Shown here: positions 13,570 through 21,704 of the stretch, in pieces
Layout: every line of letters starts with the position of its first letter
Numbering within the stretch: position 1 is the stretch's first letter
Source: an uncultured Kiritimatiellota bacterium
GTDB taxonomy: Bacteria; Verrucomicrobiota; Kiritimatiellia; RFP12; UBA1067
Direction: 5' to 3'
Length of the DNA stretch: 27,357 bases
Assembly (NCBI GenBank): GCA_934635045.1
Contig: CAKTZA010000054.1
Coordinates: 1 to 27,357 of the forward strand
Made by a program: the position numbers and the translations under genes
The notes under the pieces: model-generated
What the model was told of the DNA's origin: nothing
The model's input: only the letters and a program-made list of their open reading frames with translations
Databases searched by the model: none

Positions 13570-16500
13570 TTACTTCTCCAATGTGATCGCAATAACGGCG
13601 ACCGAGGCGTAGTTGGTGACATTGTTGTAGACGCACGGCTTGGAGGTGCAACTGAGCTCCAGGAATTCGACCGGCTCGTCGGGACGTGGATTGTCACCAC
13701 GGAATGCGTAGAGGCTCGCCGTGCGATCCAGCGGCGTACAGCCCGTCCAGGCGAGCTTGCCCGTCGTGAGATCGCCCGCCCAGCGGAACATGTTGAAGTC
13801 CTTATTCTGTTCAAACACGAGCGGATCGCCCTTTCCGTTCACACGAAGGGAAAGTTCGGCATTCCTGTGATAGCCGCCCGAGCACCCCAGGAACCAGAAG
13901 CCGTGCACCTTGTCGCCTTTCAGGTCGATTCGAACCACGTCACCCTTGTCCAGGACAATACAGCCCTTCGAGCCCGTCCTTTTCCCATCCTCGAGCTGCA
14001 GCTTGAAGTTCACAGGACCAAGCCGCATCGGCTCCGCCGGCCAGGCCTCGCGCGGACACATGTTGTTCGCCGACACCGACCAGCCGCAGAGATTCACCGG
14101 GAAGTAGCGCATGTCGTTACTCGCGTCGCCGAACCAGCCGACCGGATCGAACGTGCCGTCCGGCTTCTGGTTCAGGGGATCGTTCCACAATGCGCGGTTG
14201 AACGATGCGCGGATGTCCGCAAACGAATAGTCGCGGATCGGCTGCGGACGTGACGTGCGCGCACCCGCGTTGTTGAGGAAGGAGCGGAGGACGCGTGCGA
14301 TCTTCTCCGGGGCGCGACCGAAGTTCTCGGCGAACCTGGCCGTCGAGAGGACGAGACGTCCCTTGCCGACCGGCACTTCCGCAATGACCGACGGTTCCGT
14401 ACGGAAGACCGCCTTTGAGGAGGATGACGTCGGCTTCAAGACCGCGTGCGCCCCGTCCGTCGGCTGCTCGATCATTCCCTTGCGGGAGAGCTTTGCTCGC
14501 TGCGGCTGCCGTGCGCGATAGGCGCTCATGCCCCAGTGGAACATCGACGGCGTCGGCAGCCAAAAGAGGTCGTCGTTCACCACACCGGCGAAAAGCCCGG
14601 CGTTGTCCAGTCGGCAGAACCACGGCACGCTTTCGTTGCGTCCGCGCTGGCGCTCCCGCGCGGGTCCCTGCGGCAGAATGGCGTAGGGTTTGCCAACGAC
14701 GGCCCGGACGCCGCAGCGAGACAGCCAGCCGTTCATCTTGTCCGTTACGCCGAGGACGAAGACCGTCTTTTCGTCGTCCAGCGCCTCGTCCAGGGCCCCG
14801 AGCTGCGCGGACGAAAGTCCGTTCGTCGGATCCGCACGCATCATCACGACCTCCGCGTCATCCGGGTCGTCGATGAAGCGGATGTCCGACTTGGTCAGCA
14901 TCTCCCGCAGCCCGTTGTCGCCGACGACCGCCACCTCTTCCGACGGCCCCTCCGACGCGGCGACAAACTCGACGAGCGTCGCCTTCAGGACGGTTCCCGC
15001 AGCCGGCTCGCTTTCAAACCGCGAAAGGACCGGCAGCTGGCACAGAAGCCAGCCGCCCTCGTCGCGAAAGACCCAGCCAACCAGGAACGAAGTCAGCCCT
15101 TCCTTGTGCCCGCAGTCGACGAGAATGCGAGAATCCTCCGCCGGCTTCAGGTAGCTGGCGTCGCCAAGCCCCGCGTCTCCGCGCCACACACGGAGCATCG
15201 TCTTGTCGACACCCGGCAGCGCGACCTCGTCACGCCGGAAGGCGACGGAGACGGGACGCTTGAAAATCAGCTCGACCGGAGTCCAGCTCTGCGGACCGAC
15301 CTCAAGCAGCAGGACGCGTCCACCCTTCTCGACAAAGTGTTCGAGCGCGCGGCCTTCGCCGACCGTAATCGATCCGCGCGCGACGACAATGCGCTTTGCG
15401 CCGGAGTCAAGCGCCGCTTCGACGGACGAATGTACGCCCTTCGGCCAACGGGCCCGCTTCGCCAACGGGGAATCCGCCGCGGCGACAAGGGCGCCCTTTT
15501 CGATCTCGCCCAGGTCGACGGCCTCCGGATGCACCTTGAAGGACCATTTCGTTGAATAATACGGCGTCGCGACCAGTCGGCTGCCGTCCTCGTTCGAAAG
15601 CGTTACCTCGACGTCAAAGTCGGAAATCTCCTTCACCTCCGGCGTCTGCAACCGCTGGATTCGCGTCACCTTGCATCCGGGCGACAGCTGAATCCATTCG
15701 TTTGTGCTGCCGACGACCTCGCCGTTCAGCCGGAAAACCCGCTGAAGGTTCGCCTTGACGGGACGGAAGGTCTGGTTGTAGACGTAAATCTCGCGATCCT
15801 CGCCCTTGCCGGAACGCAGGTTTCGCGTGTAATCACGCATCGCCACGAGGAAATCGGGATAGACCGAACGCCCGAAATACATCAGGTTCTGCTCGCACTG
15901 GGGCTGAAGCAGCCAAGGCTCCCACGTCGTGACGCCAGCGGCATAGAGTCCTGCACAGACGCAGTCCAACGCCTCCTGAAGCGTTTCGACATATCCCTTC
16001 TCGGTGTAGATCTTGTCCCCGCCGAAACGCGACATGCCGATGTGCTGGTCCGTGAAGCCGTGATAGATGTCCTCCGAAATCGAGAGCGGCTTGTCGTGCA
16101 CGTTGATCCCCTGCCACGGCATCGGCGAGCCCTTGTCGTACCAGTAGGCGGCCTCGGGCAGTTCGCAGCCGTCGTTGATGTAGCCAATCGGATAGTGGAA
16201 CGACCGAATCGGCATCGGCCCGTGCGAGCCCTTCACGGGATAACCGAGCTCCACCTCGCCGCAGGCCTCCCACGGACGCCGCGCGCCGACGTCCTCCTCG
16301 GTGATGACGCCCTGCGCCTTCGCCTGCCGTGCGGTCACCTCCTCCTCGACGTCGCTGCCCTCCTTGCCGCCGTAGATCGTGCCGAACTCGTTCGACGCGC
16401 ACCAGTAGAGAATCGACGGATGGTGCCTCAGCGCCCGCACCCATTCGCGCAGATACTGCGCATAGTTGCCCCAGAAGACCTCCTGATTCTTGTAGGCCGA

Positions 16501-17661
16501 CCCCCAGCTCTGATGGGCGACGGGCGTGTAGAAGTAGCCCATCTCGTCCGCCACGTCGCAGGCGCGCTCATAGTCGATCCAGAGGCGGGCACCCGTCGCA
16601 CCGCATCTGCGGTTGAACGCGATCTTCTTTATCCGCTCGCCCTTCGACGGCGCCAGGCACTCGTCGCCACGGCGCAGCATCACCGGATTGCCGTTGAAGA
16701 GAATGCGGTCCCTGACGACCTTCACCTCGCAGAATCCGAAACGCCGGCGGAACGCATCCCGACCCTCGACAATGACATCGAGGAAATACAGGTTCGGATC
16801 GTCAGGCGTCCACAGGAGTGCGTTCGGCCACGGGCGGTCGAACCGAATGACAGCCTCGCCCCCCGCCGGCACCGTGACGGTTTGCGCATCCGCCTGCCAA
16901 GTCGCCGCAACCGAGGCCGAGACCTTCGCCTCGCATGGTGTCGAGCCCGCGTTGGCGACGATGACCTCGGCGTGGAAGACATTGGTCGCCCCGACTTCAC
17001 AGCGCGTGACCACATCCCTGATGTAGACGCGGTCCATGATCTCGAGATGAACGGGACGCCGAATCCCCAGTTCGCCGCTGGCCCAGCCGGGGCGCCAGTC
17101 GGGACCGTTCCAGTTTTCCCAGCGTGATCCGTCGTCGCGAACGCAAACGACGAGTTCATTCTCGCCCTCCTTCACGTATTTCGTGATGTCGACATCCGTC
17201 GGTACGCCCCACTTGCGGTAGAGACCGACGTCGCGTCCGTTAACATTGACCGCGAATGTGCGGTAGGCGAGCTCGAAGTGAAGTACGATGCGGCGCTTAA
17301 GCCACTCCCCGCGAATCTCGATCTTGCGCCGGAAGTAGCCGTCCTCGTCGGGTGCGCGAAGGCGTGCCACGCTCGGCACCTCCTGTGGCGTCCAGTTCTT
17401 CGCAAGCTTCAGCGATTCCGCGACGGGACGGTCGACAAGTCGTTGCGACACCTTGCCTTCGGCGTTGGTGACGGTCGTCTTCACATTCGGAATCTTTGTG
17501 AATTCCCACATCCCGCCGAGATCAACCGCCTCTCGAGGCACCGAGAGATGGTGCAGGATCGGTGTCATCCGCACCGATCCGAGCCCATCGTCCGCGACTA
17601 TCGCTTCTGCCGCGAACGCCGCAACCGCAACCACCATCAGTCGTTTCATCATGTCTGTCAT
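13570..17661 (-). CDS. Exported GH2-type beta-glycosidase, 1363 residues (paralogue B)
   Basis: The start at 17661 overlaps the upstream stop by 4 bp (ATGA); MMKRLMVVAVAAFAAEAIVA is the Sec signal. Domain order is a sugar-binding jelly roll (about 85-210, YFRRKIEIRGEWLKRRIVLHF), an immunoglobulin-like domain (215-315), and a TIM barrel (about 320-620). The barrel holds the acid/base motif WCASNEFG (Glu425) and the nucleophile motif SISEDIYHG (Glu530). After it come a Rossmann/amidotransferase-like segment (ADSPLAKRARWPKGVHSSVE, then EGRALEHFVEKGGRVLLLE), a second such region (EVVMMRADPTNGLSS) and a C-terminal beta-sandwich from WFGDASNDMRYFPVN to AVIAITLEK. GH2 covers beta-galactosidase, beta-mannosidase and beta-glucuronidase; I cannot assign which. 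It is longer than usual for GH2 because of the C-terminal modules shared with the neighbour. Confidence 0.85.
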   Translation of the reverse strand: MTDMMKRLMVVAVAAFAAEAIVADDGLGSVRMTPILHHLSVPREAVDLGGMWEFTKIPNVKTTVTNAEGKVSQRLVDRPVAESLKLAKNWTPQEVPSVARLRAPDEDGYFRRKIEIRGEWLKRRIVLHFELAYRTFAVNVNGRDVGLYRKWGVPTDVDITKYVKEGENELVVCVRDDGSRWENWNGPDWRPGWASGELGIRRPVHLEIMDRVYIRDVVTRCEVGATNVFHAEVIVANAGSTPCEAKVSASVAATWQADAQTVTVPAGGEAVIRFDRPWPNALLWTPDDPNLYFLDVIVEGRDAFRRRFGFCEVKVVRDRILFNGNPVMLRRGDECLAPSKGERIKKIAFNRRCGATGARLWIDYERACDVADEMGYFYTPVAHQSWGSAYKNQEVFWGNYAQYLREWVRALRHHPSILYWCASNEFGTIYGGKEGSDVEEEVTARQAKAQGVITEEDVGARRPWEACGEVELGYPVKGSHGPMPIRSFHYPIGYINDGCELPEAAYWYDKGSPMPWQGINVHDKPLSISEDIYHGFTDQHIGMSRFGGDKIYTEKGYVETLQEALDCVCAGLYAAGVTTWEPWLLQPQCEQNLMYFGRSVYPDFLVAMRDYTRNLRSGKGEDREIYVYNQTFRPVKANLQRVFRLNGEVVGSTNEWIQLSPGCKVTRIQRLQTPEVKEISDFDVEVTLSNEDGSRLVATPYYSTKWSFKVHPEAVDLGEIEKGALVAAADSPLAKRARWPKGVHSSVEAALDSGAKRIVVARGSITVGEGRALEHFVEKGGRVLLLEVGPQSWTPVELIFKRPVSVAFRRDEVALPGVDKTMLRVWRGDAGLGDASYLKPAEDSRILVDCGHKEGLTSFLVGWVFRDEGGWLLCQLPVLSRFESEPAAGTVLKATLVEFVAASEGPSEEVAVVGDNGLREMLTKSDIRFIDDPDDAEVVMMRADPTNGLSSAQLGALDEALDDEKTVFVLGVTDKMNGWLSRCGVRAVVGKPYAILPQGPARERQRGRNESVPWFCRLDNAGLFAGVVNDDLFWLPTPSMFHWGMSAYRARQPQRAKLSRKGMIEQPTDGAHAVLKPTSSSSKAVFRTEPSVIAEVPVGKGRLVLSTARFAENFGRAPEKIARVLRSFLNNAGARTSRPQPIRDYSFADIRASFNRALWNDPLNQKPDGTFDPVGWFGDASNDMRYFPVNLCGWSVSANNMCPREAWPAEPMRLGPVNFKLQLEDGKRTGSKGCIVLDKGDVVRIDLKGDKVHGFWFLGCSGGYHRNAELSLRVNGKGDPLVFEQNKDFNMFRWAGDLTTGKLAWTGCTPLDRTASLYAFRGDNPRPDEPVEFLELSCTSKPCVYNNVTNYASVAVIAITLEK

Positions 17662-20600
17662 TCCTCCACGGTCAAAGCAACGAAGGCGAACTGCGCGTTC
17701 GTCGCGTTCCTAACGGTAACATCGTTAAGCTCAAGCATCTGCGCGTCTTCCGGGACAACGAAGGCGAACGCATAGAGTGCCGCGTTGTTCTTCTTGAAGG
17801 TATGGCCATTCCACGCAAGGTGTCCCTTCGGCGTCGGTTCGACCTCGGCATAACCGCCGAAATGCGCACCGGGCTCCGCCGTGGCCTTGACGGTGCGAAG
17901 CTTCTTCCTCCCCTTCGCATCCTTGCTGACCACAAATGAAATCGATGCCTCCAATCCGCCGGAGAGTCCTTCGTGCGTTCCCTTCTCCGCCGCGCCCAGC
18001 ACCCAGATCCGCCGCGCACGCCAGGAAACCGCCCGGCGGTTCGAGTCCATTGCCTCGAACCTCATGCCCTCGCCCGGTGCGGCAATCGCAATCGTCCGGT
18101 TCGCCGTTACGGGGTCGTTCGGATTGCGCAAGATGAACTTGACGCCGCCGTATGTGAACGGATTGCCGGGAAACTCCTCCACGGGACACGCCGCGTGCGT
18201 GATCGGCGAATACCCGACCTGGTTCATCGGATAATACCGCATGTCGTCCTCGCCGCCAAACCACGCCGCACACTTCGCCTTCGCGGGTCCGCCCAGTTTC
18301 TTCACCTGATGTGCGTTCTTGCGGATGTACTTCGCCCAACGCTCGTCATCCCATTTCGCGAAACTGCGGTTGGCCACATAGTAGATATTCATCGGATGCC
18401 ACTTCGGCGGAACCGTCAAATCCACTGCGGAGGTTCGGGCGCCGAGGTTGCCGAGAATGGTTCTGAAGAACATCTCAATGTCCGCGCCACGCTTGATGAC
18501 ATTCCGGTCGAACCGCAGCGTCGTAACAACGACGCGCCCCCTGCCCAGATCGAACGTCGCCATCGCGCAGGGCTCCGTCAGCGCCTCGGACGCCCCGGGC
18601 TTGGTCACCAACTCGAAGTCCATCGCAAAATCTGACTTCCAATGGCGATCAAACCCCTTGTAGGCATAAGTCTGGAACCAACGCGGAAGATCGTCGCCCG
18701 GCCACCAGACCAGGGCCTCGTTTGAGACACCCGCCAACACGCCGGACGCCCCCGTACGCCAGACGAACGGCGCCCACGCCCCGAGCTCAAAGCGCGCGGG
18801 ACACGGACCCCAGACGTCGCTTTTGCGCGTCTTCCCCGTGATCGGCCAGTCCGACGGCAGATCCTGGGGACGCTTCAGCCCGACGACCATCGCGTTTCCA
18901 CCGGCCGCCGTCACCCGCTCGACCGCCGTCCTGAGCTGCGCAGTGAAGCCGCCGCTCGCATCCACCAGAAGCACCGTCGCGGACGGGTTCGCGATCCTCT
19001 GCTCACTGGCGACCGCCCAATTCCCGAGCAGCTGCGCGTAGGTGCCGTTCCGCGGCGCGACAACAAGCGCCTTGTCGTGTCGCGGTGCGCCCTTCGCCAG
19101 TTCGCCGACGAATCCAGCAAGAAACGAACCTGCGGCCGGCTCGTGATCAAGACGGGATATGACGGGCAGCGTCACCATCGTCCAGACGCCCTTGCCAAAG
19201 TAGATCCGGATGGCCGCAGCGTCACGTACGCCGTTGCGCGAGCCCACGTCCGCCAGCACCTGCAGGTCCCGCCCCGTCGGCAATGGAATCTTGCGCTCAA
19301 GCAATGTCGAGGGCCCGTTCGTTGAATTCCAGCAGAAAAGCATCCTCTCATCGAGTCCGGGAAGCGCATCGGCATTCTTGAGAAACGCATGATAGTCCTT
19401 CGTCGGAACGGTCTCAATCGGCGCATAGCATTTCTCATCAGGCTCAAGTTGCAGAATCTCGGCTCCGCCAGAAGCGTATTTCGCCAGCCTAAGACCCTCG
19501 TCAATCTTGAGCCGCGTGGCGACGACGATCTTCCGAGCACCCGACTTGATTGCCGCATCCGCATCGTCGTAGACGCCCTTCCCGAAGCTGAAGCGACGGA
19601 TCGGCGAATCCGACGCGGCAACCAGGGCCACGTCCTGCGACGGGAGAACGGGTCTGCGGGGATGGAGGAATACCGGGAATTCTCTCTTGTCCAGCGTCAT
19701 GCCGTCCACCGTACGCCAGATCGCCTTCAGGAAGTACGGACGCGCCGTATCCGTGTCCGGTGCCAGACGTGAAATCGAAATAACCCTGTCCTCGCCGACA
19801 TCAAGATCAAGCGGCACTCTCCATGCATCTTTCCCGCCAAGCGACAATTCAACAGTCGAACCACGGCATGTGGTGAAGCTCCGGTTGTGGACGTCGAGAG
19901 TCAACTCAATTTTACCTCCAGCGGCAAAGTTGCGGCGAATGTCGCGGACATTGAGAAAATGCGGGCGAAACGGGGCTCGGACGGGGTCATTGTAAAGCGG
20001 ATTGTCCTTTTCAGCGGCACCGGTCGCCCACGGATTCCAGCCCGAAAGTCCGCACAGATAATAGCCTGCGGCATAGTTTCGGAGATAATCCGCGACCGTA
20101 TCGAAGAATCCGTCATAGGAGTAGATCTTATCCCCTCCGGCCTCGGACATCACCCTGCAAGAGTCCAGCATTCCGTGATAGATATCCTCTGAGATGACGA
20201 GCGGCTTGTCATGGTGCCAGACACCGTTCCATCCCCAGTGTTCTTTCGTCACCCAGTAGAAGTCTTCGGGAATCCTGTGCCACGGTCCGGACGGAGACGA
20301 AGGATAGTGGAGCGAGCGGATCGGACACGGACCCCTGGCATAGAGCGGCCAGCCGACTTCACCCTCGCCGTAGTAACACCACGCCCGCGTCGGATCGAGC
20401 GAACGAAGAAGCATGCCCGCCTCCGCCTCGCTCGCAACCGCCTTCTCGTTCTTGCCGCCGTAGATGCCACCAAACTCGTTGCCGATGCCCCAGCAGATGA
20501 CGGACGGCGCATTACCGGCAGCGTCCAGCACACCTCGCATAATTGCCGGCAGGTTCTTATGCCAGAACACATCCGACGCCCCGCCCGCGCCCCAGTAGCC

Positions 20601-21680
20601 CGTGCGGAAGCAGATGGACACGAACAGCCCCTTCTCGTCCGCCGCCCGCGTGATGCGCTTCAGCGCATTGGGCAGGAAAAGACGCACACCGTTGAAACCA
20701 CGGCCCTTCAGGATGTCGATCTTCTCGTTGATTGACTTGCGCGTCGGAAGCCGTCCGAAATCAACAGTCTCGCGGATGTCGATCATCGGATGTCCGTTGA
20801 GCAACAGCCGTTCGCTCGAAAAGTCGAACTCGCGAAAACCGTAGCGCACACGCAGCGCATCAGTCGGAATGCGGAATTCCTCAGTTTCAAGATGCGGGTC
20901 GTCCGGCGTCCACAAGTGCGCGTCCGGACGCTTCTCCACAATGTTGATTTCCACCGAGGCGAACGGGGCGATCGACCGACGGATGCCACGGCACTCCGTC
21001 ATCACGGTCTTCGCCGTCGCATTGGTCACCGTGACGACTGCGGTCATCACCTTGTCCGGAATGACCTTCGTCGTGATGCGAACGCCAAGAATCGAGACGC
21101 GATCCGCCGTCTCCAGGTGCAGTGGGAGGGTGATGCCCATGTGCCCCGAAAGCGCCCAGTCGTGCATCGAGCCACCCCAGTCACGGTTCGGCCGCGGGCC
21201 ATTGAGCTCGTTCCAAACGCGCACCTCAAGCGCGTTCTCCCCGGGTTGCACTGCATCCGAGATATCAGGCTTCCAGCCGAAACCCTCCATCACGTGCCGT
21301 CCGCAGAACTTTCCGTTCACGAATAACTCGGCCGTGTCGCCAACCTCCTCGAACTCAATCCAGACGCGACGCGACACATCCTCGGCGGAGAGATCAAACG
21401 TGCGCCGAAACACCCACATCTTCGTCTTCTCGTAGCCGCAGCCGTATGGAACGGATGTTGGGATGTGCTCCCCCTTGTCCGGATTGTCGTTCAGCCCGAT
21501 TTCGGCGACCGTCCACCCCTTTCCACAGAGGTCGATCGCATGCCGCGGAGCAACAACGTGGTCAAGAATTGGCGGCTCTCCAAGCGTCGGCCCGCCGAAA
21601 ACCTTCGGCCGCGCCCCTGCAGAAATCGCCACTCCTGCCAACGCGGCAGCAAATGCCGCCGCCAAGTCCCGATTCTTCAT
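17658..21680 (-). CDS. Exported GH2-type beta-glycosidase, 1340 residues (paralogue A)
   Basis: Start at 21680, 24 nt after the beta-helix gene; the Shine-Dalgarno is weak. Signal LAAAFAAALAGVAISAGA (6-23). A jelly roll (about 75-195) includes VWIEFEEVGDTAELFVNG, an Ig-like domain follows (200-285), then a TIM barrel with acid/base ICWGIGNEFGG (Glu402) and nucleophile VISEDIYHG (Glu498). Next come ASDSPIRRFSFGKGVYDDAD and LAKYASGGAEILQLE, as in paralogue B, and the same closing module WFGGEDDMRYYPMN through AFVALTVEE. Both proteins share GGIYGGK/GTIYGGK after the acid/base and IRSLHYP/IRSFHYP before the nucleophile, so they come from one ancestor by an old duplication. Exact sugar specificity is not readable; with GH92 beside them, beta-mannose or beta-galactose on a host or plant glycan is a fair guess. 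Confidence 0.85.
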   Translation of the reverse strand: MKNRDLAAAFAAALAGVAISAGARPKVFGGPTLGEPPILDHVVAPRHAIDLCGKGWTVAEIGLNDNPDKGEHIPTSVPYGCGYEKTKMWVFRRTFDLSAEDVSRRVWIEFEEVGDTAELFVNGKFCGRHVMEGFGWKPDISDAVQPGENALEVRVWNELNGPRPNRDWGGSMHDWALSGHMGITLPLHLETADRVSILGVRITTKVIPDKVMTAVVTVTNATAKTVMTECRGIRRSIAPFASVEINIVEKRPDAHLWTPDDPHLETEEFRIPTDALRVRYGFREFDFSSERLLLNGHPMIDIRETVDFGRLPTRKSINEKIDILKGRGFNGVRLFLPNALKRITRAADEKGLFVSICFRTGYWGAGGASDVFWHKNLPAIMRGVLDAAGNAPSVICWGIGNEFGGIYGGKNEKAVASEAEAGMLLRSLDPTRAWCYYGEGEVGWPLYARGPCPIRSLHYPSSPSGPWHRIPEDFYWVTKEHWGWNGVWHHDKPLVISEDIYHGMLDSCRVMSEAGGDKIYSYDGFFDTVADYLRNYAAGYYLCGLSGWNPWATGAAEKDNPLYNDPVRAPFRPHFLNVRDIRRNFAAGGKIELTLDVHNRSFTTCRGSTVELSLGGKDAWRVPLDLDVGEDRVISISRLAPDTDTARPYFLKAIWRTVDGMTLDKREFPVFLHPRRPVLPSQDVALVAASDSPIRRFSFGKGVYDDADAAIKSGARKIVVATRLKIDEGLRLAKYASGGAEILQLEPDEKCYAPIETVPTKDYHAFLKNADALPGLDERMLFCWNSTNGPSTLLERKIPLPTGRDLQVLADVGSRNGVRDAAAIRIYFGKGVWTMVTLPVISRLDHEPAAGSFLAGFVGELAKGAPRHDKALVVAPRNGTYAQLLGNWAVASEQRIANPSATVLLVDASGGFTAQLRTAVERVTAAGGNAMVVGLKRPQDLPSDWPITGKTRKSDVWGPCPARFELGAWAPFVWRTGASGVLAGVSNEALVWWPGDDLPRWFQTYAYKGFDRHWKSDFAMDFELVTKPGASEALTEPCAMATFDLGRGRVVVTTLRFDRNVIKRGADIEMFFRTILGNLGARTSAVDLTVPPKWHPMNIYYVANRSFAKWDDERWAKYIRKNAHQVKKLGGPAKAKCAAWFGGEDDMRYYPMNQVGYSPITHAACPVEEFPGNPFTYGGVKFILRNPNDPVTANRTIAIAAPGEGMRFEAMDSNRRAVSWRARRIWVLGAAEKGTHEGLSGGLEASISFVVSKDAKGRKKLRTVKATAEPGAHFGGYAEVEPTPKGHLAWNGHTFKKNNAALYAFAFVVPEDAQMLELNDVTVRNATNAQFAFVALTVEE

Positions 21681-21704
21681 TATGCCTGTCGTCCTGTCAA
21701 ATGC

